A stretch of 64,000 nt of DNA from Rhodobacter sp. (lineage in GTDB: Bacteria; Pseudomonadota; Alphaproteobacteria; Rhodobacterales; Rhodobacteraceae), in the NCBI GenBank assembly GCA_020637515.1, contig JACKKG010000001.1, forward strand, positions 2,200,501 to 2,264,500, written 5' to 3'. The translations under genes were made by a program, and so were the position numbers. The notes beneath the pieces were generated by a model that worked only from the letters and a program-made list of their open reading frames with translations, was not told the origin of the DNA and ran no database searches. This document shows, piece by piece, positions 54,464 through 61,897 of the stretch. Numbering within the stretch: position 1 is the stretch's first letter; every line of letters begins with the position of its first letter.

Positions 54464-55016
54464 GCGGCTTCAGCGCGCCGGCCCATTTCGCCAGTTCGGC
54501 CAGCATGACGCCGGCGCTGTCGGCGGCGATCTGGGGCGGCTGGAACCCGTCGTCGTGCAGATGCGCGGCGAACCCCGGCAGCATGACGCCCTGCGGGATC
54601 GCCATCATGCCGACATTGCCCAGCAACCCGCGCAGGACCTGCGCCGCGCGCAAACCGCCCGAGGCCCCGCCGTAGCTGACGATCGCCGCCGGCTTGTAGC
54701 GCCATTCGTGCAACAGCGTCTGCACCGCGTTGACCAGCGACGCGGGGGCAAAGAAATCGTATTCCGGCGAGACAAAGACAAAGGCGTCGGCGCTGTCCAC
54801 GATGGCCGACCAGGTCTGCGTGTGCGCGTGCTGATAGGCGCGCTTGACGGGGTGCTCGACCTCGTCGAGCAGCGGCAGCGCGATTGCCGCCAGGTCCACC
54901 ACCTCGACATCGAAACCGCCCTGCGCGCGCGCCTGGCCGGCCACCCAGTCGGCGATCTGCGGGCCCTTTCGCCCGGGGCGCGTGGATCCGATGACGATCT
55001 TCAGGGTCAGGGTCAT
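54453..55016 (-). CDS. NADPH-dependent FMN reductase family protein
   Basis: A 187-aa flavodoxin-fold protein: IVIGSTRPGRKGPQIADWV, the phosphate-binding loop, and FVSPEYDFFAPASLVNAVQT. Likely a quinone, azo-compound or FMN reductase. AAGGA precedes ATG 55016. The gene is 16 bases after the HAD gene on the same strand. Overlap of 11 bases with the converging MFS gene. Confidence 0.9.
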   Translation of the reverse strand: MTLTLKIVIGSTRPGRKGPQIADWVAGQARAQGGFDVEVVDLAAIALPLLDEVEHPVKRAYQHAHTQTWSAIVDSADAFVFVSPEYDFFAPASLVNAVQTLLHEWRYKPAAIVSYGGASGGLRAAQVLRGLLGNVGMMAIPQGVMLPGFAAHLHDDGFQPPQIAADSAGVMLAELAKWAGALKPLRA

Positions 55017-55032
55017 GACATGTCCTTTCAGG

Positions 55033-55914
55033 TCAGCGCAGGCGCCCCATGGCATAGCGCGGATGCAGGTCTTCGGCCGCCAGCCAGTCGGCCAGCGATT
55101 GCGGGTCGGGGTTCGCGGGATCGGCGCCAAAGCGGTGCGATTCGAGCCCGCCGGTCACAAAGACCGCGTCGATCCCCTCGGCCTGGGCGCCGCGGATGTC
55201 GGTGCGCACACCGTCGCCGATGGCCAGGACCGCGTCGGGGTCATAGGTGATCCCGCGCGCCGCCAACTGGTTGCGGGCGAAATCGTAGATCGGCGGATAG
55301 GGCTTGCCAAAGGACAGGACCTCGCCGCCCATCGCCTCGTAGAGCTGGGCCAGCGCGCCGGCGCAATAGATGCGGGTGTCACCCACATCCACCACCAGGT
55401 CAGGGTTCGCGTTCAGCATCCTGAGGCCGCGCACCTTGGCCGACAGGAATCGGGCGCGGTAATCCTCGGGGGTTTCGGTGAATTCGTCGAAGGGGCCGGT
55501 GCACAGGATGCCCTCGGCCTCGTCCAGCGGGACGCGCGTGATCGGCGGCTGATCTTGCAACCAGTCGGGAATCAGGGTGAACAGGTCCTCGTCCTTGCCC
55601 GGGCCCAGATGCCACAGCTTGCGCCCGGCGGCCCCTTGCAGCATCGCCACCTGCGTCGCATCGCCCGAGGCGGCGATGACGTCATAGGCGTCCTCGGGCA
55701 GGCCCATCGCGTCGAGCCGGCGCTTGACCGCGTGGCGGGTGCGCGGCGCGTTCGTCAGCAGCACCACCGCGCCGCCCCGGCGCCGAAAGGCCTGCAACGC
55801 GGCGACCGCCTCGGGGAACAGGGCCTTGCCGTTGTGCAGGCACCCCCAGAGATCGCAATAGAGCACGTCATAGGCCGGGGCGATCTCGGACAGCGTGGGC
55901 ACAAGCTGGGTCAC
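55033..55914 (-). CDS. TIGR01459-family HAD hydrolase
   Basis: A 293-aa HAD-superfamily protein with motif I reading CDLWGCLHNG, in place of the usual D-x-D, motif II LLTNAPR and motif IV AIGDGVRTDIRGA. The TIGR01459 family is common in alphaproteobacteria and uncharacterised; relatives are nagD-like phosphatases. GTG 55914 is the start, with AAGGAAA upstream. Followed by the FMN reductase gene. The Asp+2 position holds Trp-Gly, so the general acid must be supplied differently. Confidence 0.88.
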   Translation of the reverse strand: MTQLVPTLSEIAPAYDVLYCDLWGCLHNGKALFPEAVAALQAFRRRGGAVVLLTNAPRTRHAVKRRLDAMGLPEDAYDVIAASGDATQVAMLQGAAGRKLWHLGPGKDEDLFTLIPDWLQDQPPITRVPLDEAEGILCTGPFDEFTETPEDYRARFLSAKVRGLRMLNANPDLVVDVGDTRIYCAGALAQLYEAMGGEVLSFGKPYPPIYDFARNQLAARGITYDPDAVLAIGDGVRTDIRGAQAEGIDAVFVTGGLESHRFGADPANPDPQSLADWLAAEDLHPRYAMGRLR

Positions 55915-56029
55915 GGAATTTCCTTTCGGCGCATTGACGGTCGGCCGGGCGGGTTTATCCTGCGCCGCCGAAAGGGGCAATCGCCCCGGCCGTGCAAAGC
56001 CGACCGATCGGCCCGCAAGAGGACAGCGC

Positions 56030-57265
56030 ATGCAGAACCCCATCGACCCCGTCAAACTGGACCGCCTTGCCGAAGTCGCCGTGCGCGTCGGCTTGAACCT
56101 GCAACCGGGGCAGGACCTGGTGCTGACGGCCTCGGTCGGGGCGCTGCCGCTGGTGCGGCGAATCGCCGAGCACGCCTATCGCGCGGGGGCCGGGCTGGTG
56201 ACCCCGATCCTGTCGGATGACGCGGTGACGCTGGCCCGCTACCGCAACGCCCCCGAGGCGGCCTTCGATGCATCGGCCGGCTGGCTCTATGACGGCATGG
56301 CGGCGGCCTTTGACAAGGGCGCGGCGCGGCTGGCGATCGCGGGCGGCGATCCGATGTTGCTGTCGTCCGAGGACCCCGACCGCGTGTCCCGCGCGAACCG
56401 GGCGATGGCGATGGCCTATGCCGCCGCGCGCGACCGCATCACCCGCTTCGCCACGAACTGGACCATCGTCGCCTGGCCGGACGAGGCCTGGGCCCGGCTC
56501 GTCTCGCCCGATCTGCCGCCCGAGCAGGCGCAGCGCGTGCTGGCCGAGGCGATCTTCGCCGCCTCGCGCGTGGACAGCGACGACGCGGTCGCCCGCTGGC
56601 AGGCCCACAACACCGAACTGGGCCGCCGGTCGTCCTGGCTGAACGGCCGGAACTTTGCCGCGCTGCGCTTTACCGGACCCGGCACCGATCTCGAGGTGGG
56701 GCTGGCCGAGGGCCACAAATGGATCGCCGGCGCGACGGAAACGACCTCGGGCATCCTGTGCAACCCGAACATTCCCACCGAGGAAGTCTTCACCACGCCG
56801 CACCGGCTGCGGGTGTCCGGCACCGTCAGCGCGACCAAGCCGCTGTCGCACCAGGGCACGCTGATCGAGAACATTCAGGTCCGGTTCGAGGACGGCCGGA
56901 TCGTGCAGGCGAACGCCAGCCGTGGCGAGGCGGTCCTGAACAAGGTGCTGGACACCGACGACGGCGCGCGCCGCCTGGGCGAAGTGGCGCTGGTGCCCCA
57001 CGCCTCGCCGATCTCGCAGTCGGGACTGCTGTTCTACAACACCCTCTTCGACGAGAACGCGGCCTCGCATATCGCGCTGGGGCAGTGCTATGCCACCTGC
57101 TTCCATGGCGGCGAGACGATGGACGCGGCCGAGGTCGGGCGCCGGGGCGGCAACACCAGCGCCATCCATATCGACTGGATGATCGGTTCGGGGCAGATCG
57201 ACATCGACGGCGTGACGCAGGACGGCGCCCGCGTGCCGGTGATGCGGCAGGGCGCCTGGGCCTGA
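56030..57265 (+). CDS. M29-family aminopeptidase
   Basis: A 411-aa thermophilic-type metallo-aminopeptidase. Metal ligands Glu, His, Tyr and Asp lie in the second half: NPNIPTEEVFTTPHR, LFYNTLFDENAASHIALG and IHIDWMIGSGQ. Cleaves N-terminal residues of peptides; no signal peptide, so cytosolic. AAGAGGACAG precedes ATG 56030. It starts 115 bases upstream of the divergent HAD gene; a hairpin repeat lies downstream. Confidence 0.94.
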   Translation: MQNPIDPVKLDRLAEVAVRVGLNLQPGQDLVLTASVGALPLVRRIAEHAYRAGAGLVTPILSDDAVTLARYRNAPEAAFDASAGWLYDGMAAAFDKGAARLAIAGGDPMLLSSEDPDRVSRANRAMAMAYAAARDRITRFATNWTIVAWPDEAWARLVSPDLPPEQAQRVLAEAIFAASRVDSDDAVARWQAHNTELGRRSSWLNGRNFAALRFTGPGTDLEVGLAEGHKWIAGATETTSGILCNPNIPTEEVFTTPHRLRVSGTVSATKPLSHQGTLIENIQVRFEDGRIVQANASRGEAVLNKVLDTDDGARRLGEVALVPHASPISQSGLLFYNTLFDENAASHIALGQCYATCFHGGETMDAAEVGRRGGNTSAIHIDWMIGSGQIDIDGVTQDGARVPVMRQGAWA

Positions 57266-57286
57266 CCCCCCCGCGCCCGTGTTGCG

Positions 57287-57347
57287 CGCCGGGAGGGTTT
57301 TCCACCCTCCCGGACCCTCCCGGAGGATATTTCGGGCACAAAGAAGG
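57287..57347 (+). repeat. Dispersed GC-rich hairpin repeat, copy 3 (short form)
   Basis: CGCCGGGAGGGT-TTT-CCACCCTCCCGG hairpin followed by GGAGGATATTT and GGGCACAAAGAAGG. Lacks the first hairpin module of copies 1 and 2. Confidence 0.85.
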
Positions 57348-57396
57348 GGGCGTTAACCCCTTCTTAACCTTGGCCTTCTTTGTGCTTCAAATATCC
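57325..57396. terminator. Long inverted repeat between convergent genes
   Basis: Arms of 23 bases (57325-57347 and 57374-57396) pair at 20 positions around a 26-base loop. Both arms carry the GATATTT and CACAAAGAAGG boxes of the dispersed repeat. Lies between the aminopeptidase stop and the converging Lrp gene stop; may terminate both. Confidence 0.7.
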
Positions 57397-57448
57397 CGGG
57401 GGGTGAATTCGCGGCACGCGAAGAGGGGGGCTGGCCCCCCTTGCCCGG

Positions 57449-57916
57449 TCACACCGACAGGATGGTCGTGGATTTGATCTCTTCCATCGACAGCAGCGCC
57501 GTGACGTTATGGATCTTCACGTCGCGGATCAGCGCCTGATAGAAGGCATCATAGGCGCGCGCGTTCGCCACGCGCACCTTCAGGATATAGTCGATGTCGC
57601 CCGCCAGGCGGTGCGCTTCCAGGACCTCGGGACGGGCTCGGACCGAGGCCAGGAACCGGTCCTGCCAGTCGGGATCGTGTTCGGCGGTGCGGATCAGGAC
57701 GAAGAAGCAGGCCTCGAGTCCCAGCGAGTCGGGGTCCAGGATCACCGTCTGCCGCCCGATCACGCCCTGGTCGCGCATTTTGCGGATGCGATTCCACACG
57801 GGCGTCTTGGACGATCCCACCTTGCGTGCGATATCGTCGAGCGATTGTCCCGCGTCCTCTTGCAGTTCCTTCAGGATCTTGCGGTCGAGCGGGTCGAGGT
57901 CGGCGTGGGCGGGCAT
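57449..57916 (-). CDS. Lrp/AsnC-family transcriptional regulator
   Basis: A 155-aa regulator: N-terminal HTH (about 10-60, LDRKILKELQEDAGQSLDDI and SSKTPVWNRIRKMRD) and an AsnC ligand domain with LAGDIDYILKVRV. The position resembles feast/famine regulators controlling amino acid genes. ATG 57916 is 105 bases from the divergent GMC oxidoreductase gene, a plausible target. Confidence 0.93.
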   Translation of the reverse strand: MPAHADLDPLDRKILKELQEDAGQSLDDIARKVGSSKTPVWNRIRKMRDQGVIGRQTVILDPDSLGLEACFFVLIRTAEHDPDWQDRFLASVRARPEVLEAHRLAGDIDYILKVRVANARAYDAFYQALIRDVKIHNVTALLSMEEIKSTTILSV

Positions 57917-58021
57917 GGCTTTTCTCCGGCGATGTCGCGGTTTTACCGCCCGTGTCGCCCGGCGTCCAGCAGCGAGCCTGCGGATGTGGCAGCGAGAGGC
58001 GGTCAGAGAGGGACGGGGACG

Positions 58022-59635
58022 ATGGACGGCCAGTTCGACTATGTGATCGTGGGGGCGGGGTCCGCGGGCTCGGTGCTGGCGGCGCGGCTGTCCGCCGCGG
58101 GGCAGCGGGTGCTGGTGCTCGAGGCCGGCGGCAGCGACCGGAGATTCTATGTGCAGATGCCGCTGGGCTATGGCAAGCTGTTCTACGATCCGTCCGTCAA
58201 CTGGGCCTATCGCACCGAACCCGACCCGGGGCTGAACGGGCAGCGCGACTACTGGCCGCGCGGCAAGGTGCTGGGCGGGTCGTCCTCGATCAACGCGATG
58301 GTGTGGATCCGCGGGCACGAAAGCGATTACGACGACTGGCAGGCGGCCAGCGGCGCCAGTCATTGGGGGCGGGACGCGGCGCGCGCGGCCTATCGCGCGA
58401 TCGAGGACAACGCCGACGGCGCCGACACCTGGCGTGGGCAGGGCGGGCCGCTGCACATCCGATCGGGGCGCGACCCCGCGCATCCGCTGGTCGAGCCGTT
58501 CCTCGCCGCCTGCGCCGCCGCCGGTCTGCCGCGCAACCCCGATTTCAACGGCGCCCGGCAAGAGGGTGCGGGCCTCTATCAACTCACCATCAAGGGCGGG
58601 CGACGGAACTCGGCGGCCCGCGCCTTTCTGCGCCCGGCGCTGAAATCCGGCCGCGTCGCGCTGCGCACGCGTGCTCAGGTGACCCGCGTGCTGCTGGAAG
58701 GCCGGCGCGCGGTTGGCGTGGAATACCGCTGGAAGGGGGCGCAGCACCAGGCCCGCGCGCCCGAGGTGGTGCTGGCCGGGGGCGCGATCAACACGCCGCA
58801 GATACTGATGCTGTCGGGCATCGGCCCGGCGGCGGAGCTGGCCGCGCAAGGCATCGCGGTGGTCCTGGACCATCCCAACGTGGGGCGCCACCTGAACGAT
58901 CATCAGGGCATCAACTACACTTGGCGGATGCGGGTGCCGACGATGAACGACATCTTGCGGCCCTGGTGGGGCAAGGCCTGGGTCGGCGCGCGGTATCTGC
59001 TGACGGGGGGTGGGCCGCTGAGCGTCTCGATCAACCACGGCGGCGGGTTCTTTCGCACCGATCCGTCGCTGGAACGGCCCAACATGCAGCTCTATTTCCA
59101 GGCCTTCAGCACCCTGATGCCGCGCGAGGGCGAGCGCCCGATCCTGAGTCCCGATCCGTTCCCCGGCCTGTCGATCGGCCTGTCCAACTGTCGGCCGACC
59201 AGCCGGGGGCAGATCACCCTGGCCTCGGCCGATCCGCTGGCCGCGCCGCGCATCACCGCCAACGCCTTTTCAACCGACCACGACGTGAACGAGATGCTGG
59301 CGGCGGTGAAGGTCCTGCGCCGCATCGCCGCGCAAGCGCCCCTCGCGCCGCTGATCGCCGAAGAGCTGCGCCCGGGCCCCGGGATCCGCGACGACGCCGA
59401 TCTGATCGACGATTTCCGCCAGCGGTCGGGCACGGTGTTCCACCCCTCGTGCACGGCGCGGATGGGGGCCGATCCCGAGACCAGCGTGATCGATGCCGAC
59501 CTGCGGGTGCGCGGCATCGCGGGGCTGCGGGTCTGCGATGCCGCGGCCTTTCCCACGCTGATCGGGGGCAACACCAACGCCCCCGCGATCCTGATGGGCT
59601 GGATCGGGGCCGAACGCCTGCTGGCCACCCGCTGA
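58022..59635 (+). CDS. GMC-family oxidoreductase (choline dehydrogenase-like)
   Basis: A 537-aa FAD enzyme. N-terminal YVIVGAGSAGSVLAARL; GMC signature 1 in RGKVLGGSSSINAMVWIRG; signature 2 in GAINTPQILMLSGIGPAAEL; catalytic His in GTVFHPSCTARMG and Asn in GGNTNAPAILMG. Oxidises an alcohol such as choline or a related compound. Whether it is BetA cannot be judged without BetB/BetI neighbours. The gene is preceded by GAGAGGGACGGGGACG. Possibly controlled by the adjacent Lrp gene. Confidence 0.92.
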   Translation: MDGQFDYVIVGAGSAGSVLAARLSAAGQRVLVLEAGGSDRRFYVQMPLGYGKLFYDPSVNWAYRTEPDPGLNGQRDYWPRGKVLGGSSSINAMVWIRGHESDYDDWQAASGASHWGRDAARAAYRAIEDNADGADTWRGQGGPLHIRSGRDPAHPLVEPFLAACAAAGLPRNPDFNGARQEGAGLYQLTIKGGRRNSAARAFLRPALKSGRVALRTRAQVTRVLLEGRRAVGVEYRWKGAQHQARAPEVVLAGGAINTPQILMLSGIGPAAELAAQGIAVVLDHPNVGRHLNDHQGINYTWRMRVPTMNDILRPWWGKAWVGARYLLTGGGPLSVSINHGGGFFRTDPSLERPNMQLYFQAFSTLMPREGERPILSPDPFPGLSIGLSNCRPTSRGQITLASADPLAAPRITANAFSTDHDVNEMLAAVKVLRRIAAQAPLAPLIAEELRPGPGIRDDADLIDDFRQRSGTVFHPSCTARMGADPETSVIDADLRVRGIAGLRVCDAAAFPTLIGGNTNAPAILMGWIGAERLLATR

Positions 59636-59709
59636 TTTGATCCGTGTCATGGCCCGGCGGCCGTGGGGCGTGCAGACTGTCCGCAATCCACGATGCGGAG
59701 CGATGCGCG

Positions 59710-60138
59710 ATGACGGTCCTGGTCACCGACTCAGGGTTCATTCCCGACGATTGGCGGCACGGTTACGTGCCTTTGGCGGCCCTGTCCGCGCAGCCCGATC
59801 AGGCCGGGCCGGTGGCGGTGGATCTGCCCTCGCCAGACCTGGACCCCGCCGACTGGGCGCGCCTGTGCGCCGCCTTGCCGCGTGTGGCGATGATCCGGGT
59901 GCGGCTGCGCCATTTCGGCGATGTGCGGGCGCTGGACCTTGCGCGCGCGATTCGGGCGCAGGGCTATGACGGGCGCCTCAGGGCGCATGGCGCGGTGTTG
60001 GCGCAGGCCTATACGCTGACGCGCCGCGCCGGTTTCGACGAGGTCGCGCTGGACCGCGACCAGGCGCGCCGCCAACCGCCCGAACACTGGCACAACAACC
60101 CGTTCTGGCGGCCGCGGTCGCGCCAGGTCGCGCGCTGA
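59710..60138 (+). CDS. DUF934 domain protein
   Basis: A 142-aa protein, with MTVLVTDSGFIPDDW near the start and RVRLRHFGDVRALDLARAIR and YTLTRRAGFDEVALD, features of DUF934. In related genomes this gene accompanies cysH/cysI and the next gene is ferredoxin-NADP reductase; here fpr is present but a GMC oxidoreductase lies upstream instead of cys genes. GGAG at 59697-59700 precedes the ATG. Presumed accessory role in sulfite/sulfate reduction, by context elsewhere. Confidence 0.82.
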   Translation: MTVLVTDSGFIPDDWRHGYVPLAALSAQPDQAGPVAVDLPSPDLDPADWARLCAALPRVAMIRVRLRHFGDVRALDLARAIRAQGYDGRLRAHGAVLAQAYTLTRRAGFDEVALDRDQARRQPPEHWHNNPFWRPRSRQVAR

Positions 60139-60227
60139 GCGCGGTCGCCGGTCCCGCGCCTGCCGGCCGGGGTTCCGTTTTCCGCCGCGCCGCTCTACAT
60201 ACCCCAGATGCAGTTCACGAGGACCCC

Positions 60228-61040
60228 ATGCCCGACGCCATCCAGACGCCGCAGGTCAAGACACTTCCCGATGCCCAGACCGTGACCGAGGTCACGCACT
60301 GGACCGACCGGCTGTTCTCGTTTCGCTGCACGCGTCCGCGCAGCCTGCGCTTCCGGTCGGGCGAATTCGTGATGATCGGCTTGCTGGACGAGCGCGGAAA
60401 GCCGTTGCTCAGGGCCTATTCCATCGCCTCGCCCAGTTGGGACGAGGAACTGGAGTTCTATTCCATCAAGGTGCCGGACGGTCCGCTGACGTCGCGCCTG
60501 CAACACATCCAGCCCGGCGACGAGATCATCTTGCGGCCCAAGCCGGTCGGCACGCTGGTGCTGGACGCGCTCTTGCCGGGCAAGCGGATCTGGTTCCTGG
60601 CGACGGGCACCGGCATCGCGCCCTTTGCGTCCCTGATGCGCGACCCCGAGACCTACGAGAAATTCGAGCAGGTGGTGATGATGCACACCTGTCGCACCGT
60701 CGAGGAACTGGAATACGGCCGCCGGCTGGTGGAAAGCCTCAAGGACGATCCGCTGATCGGCGAGATGGTCGAGGGCAAGTTGCGGTATTACCCGACCACC
60801 ACGCGCGAGGAGTCCCCCCACATGGGGCGGATCACCGACAACCTGACGTCGGGCAAGGTGTTCGCGGATATGGCGATCGCGCCGATGGACCGCGCGCATG
60901 ACCGCGCCATGGTCTGCGGCTCGCTGGCCTTCAACCACGACGTGAAGGCGGTGCTGGAAGACTTTGGCCTGCGCGAAGGGGCGAACAGCGAGCCGCTGGA
61001 GTATGTTGTCGAAAAGGCCTTTGTCGGCGACGGGATCTGA
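60228..61040 (+). CDS. fpr: Ferredoxin--NADP(+) reductase
   Basis: A 270-aa FNR of the bacterial subclass: FAD site in LRAYSIASPSWDEELEFYS, NADP region ATGTGIAPFASLMRD and C-terminal MVCGSLAFNHDVKAVLEDFG, ending ...EKAFVGDGI. Transfers electrons between NADPH and ferredoxin or flavodoxin. GAGGA precedes the ATG. Likely cotranscribed with the DUF934 gene, 89 bases upstream. A long palindrome follows. Confidence 0.96.
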   Translation: MPDAIQTPQVKTLPDAQTVTEVTHWTDRLFSFRCTRPRSLRFRSGEFVMIGLLDERGKPLLRAYSIASPSWDEELEFYSIKVPDGPLTSRLQHIQPGDEIILRPKPVGTLVLDALLPGKRIWFLATGTGIAPFASLMRDPETYEKFEQVVMMHTCRTVEELEYGRRLVESLKDDPLIGEMVEGKLRYYPTTTREESPHMGRITDNLTSGKVFADMAIAPMDRAHDRAMVCGSLAFNHDVKAVLEDFGLREGANSEPLEYVVEKAFVGDGI

Positions 61041-61073
61041 CCGCGCAGGGAAGGGGCCCGGTCGCGATGGCAG

Positions 61074-61101
61074 GTAGGGTGCGTGCAAGCACGCACCTTA
61101 C
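61074..61101. repeat. 28-bp near-perfect palindrome after fpr
   Basis: Arms GTAGGGTGCGTGC and GCACGCACCTTAC, 13 pairs including one G-U, separated by only AA. Between fpr and the next small gene. Resembles REP-type palindromes or a large operator; no U-run. Confidence 0.75.
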
Positions 61102-61119
61102 GGGGCTTGCCCGGCTCTT

Positions 61120-61141
61120 GGTAACTTGTTACCATGGTAAC
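61120..61141. promoter_or_regulatory. Operator with three half-sites touching a start codon
   Basis: GGTAAC-TT-GTTACC (61120-61133) then AT-GGTAAC (61136-61141): three alternating 6-base half-sites at a constant 8-base phase. The ATG of the next gene begins immediately after the last half-site. There is no room for a normal ribosome site between operator and start, so the mRNA may be leaderless. Confidence 0.7.
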
Positions 61142-61393
61142 ATGACCTCGGACCAGACCCACCGCACCCAGACCGGCGTTCGCCTGTCCACGCCGATGCT
61201 CAAGACCCTCAAGGCCCTGGCCGACTATCGAGACCTGTCGCTTGGCGACCTGCTCGAAGGGATCGTGCTGCACGCCTTTGACGGCAAGGATCCGTTCACC
61301 CCCGAGACGCGCGCCGTCATCGAGCAGTTGCGCGCCGTCTACGGTTGCACCTGGCGCGCCCAGGACAGCCATCGCCATTCCGAGGCGCCCTGA
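61142..61393 (+). CDS. Small ribbon-helix-helix-like protein
   Basis: An 83-aa protein. After a polar start, TGVRLSTPMLKTLKALADYR and DLSLGDLLEGIVLHAFDG suggest a beta strand and two helices of a ribbon-helix-helix fold. The adjoining 6-base half-site array would suit binding by such a dimeric or tetrameric protein, so autorepression is plausible. Its stop overlaps the start of the next gene (TGATG). No family name recognised with certainty. Confidence 0.7.
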   Translation: MTSDQTHRTQTGVRLSTPMLKTLKALADYRDLSLGDLLEGIVLHAFDGKDPFTPETRAVIEQLRAVYGCTWRAQDSHRHSEAP

Positions 61394-61831
61394 TGCCCGT
61401 GTTCGCGCACGGCTTTTCCCTGCCGATGCCGCCCGCGCGCGCCCTCGCCCTGTTCACCCCGCGCGGCGAGGAAACCTGGGTGCCCGGCTGGTCCCCCGTC
61501 TACATCGACCCCCCGGACGGCGCGACGGCCGAGGGGATGATCTTTTCCACTGGCGACGGCGCGGTCTGGTGGACCTGTCTGCGCTGGGAACCGGACACCG
61601 GCCTTGCGCGCTATTTGCGGCTGTCGCCCGGGCTCAAGGCTGCCCGGGTTACGGTCACCTGCCGGGCGGAGGGATCGGGCCGGCACCCGGGTCGGCGTGT
61701 CCTATGACTGGCAGGCGCTGGGCCCCGAGGGGCGTGCCGAGATCGCGGCAATCACCGCCGAATCCTTTGCCCGGGACATCGACGGCTGGCGCGGTCTGAT
61801 CCTGGACGCGGTCCCGACCTCAGGGCACTGA
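61393..61831 (+). pseudogene. SRPBCC-like protein gene with a +1 frameshift
   Basis: Begins MPVFAHGFSLPMPPARALAL with the SRPBCC-type segment EETWVPGWSPVYI. In this frame translation stops at 61707 after an unrelated tail (HPGRRVL). In the next frame the natural ending continues from near 61690: TRVGVSYDWQALGPEGRAE to DAVPTSGH, stop at 61831. One extra base between about 61670 and 61690 explains the break; rejoined length is about 145 aa, normal for the fold. It is coupled to the preceding RHH-like gene. It could be a true mutation, a sequencing error, or less likely a programmed shift. Confidence 0.7.
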
Positions 61832-61848
61832 CGGGCGCGACCGGAACG

Positions 61849-61875
61849 AAAAAGGCCCCCGCGCGGGCGGGGGCC
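61849..61875 (-). terminator. Rho-independent terminator of the 11-mer repeat gene
   Basis: On the minus strand: GGCCCCCGC-CCGC-GCGGGGGCC followed by UUUUU. Perfect 9-base stem, 4-base loop, 22 bases after the stop of the 11-mer repeat protein gene. Confidence 0.85.
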
Positions 61876-61897
61876 TGAAAGGGTCCGGGGCGCGCAG

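Noticed and set aside
61393..61831. Two separate small genes
   Set aside because: The two open frames give the two halves of one SRPBCC-like protein and the second has no start or ribosome site, so a single frameshifted gene is more likely.
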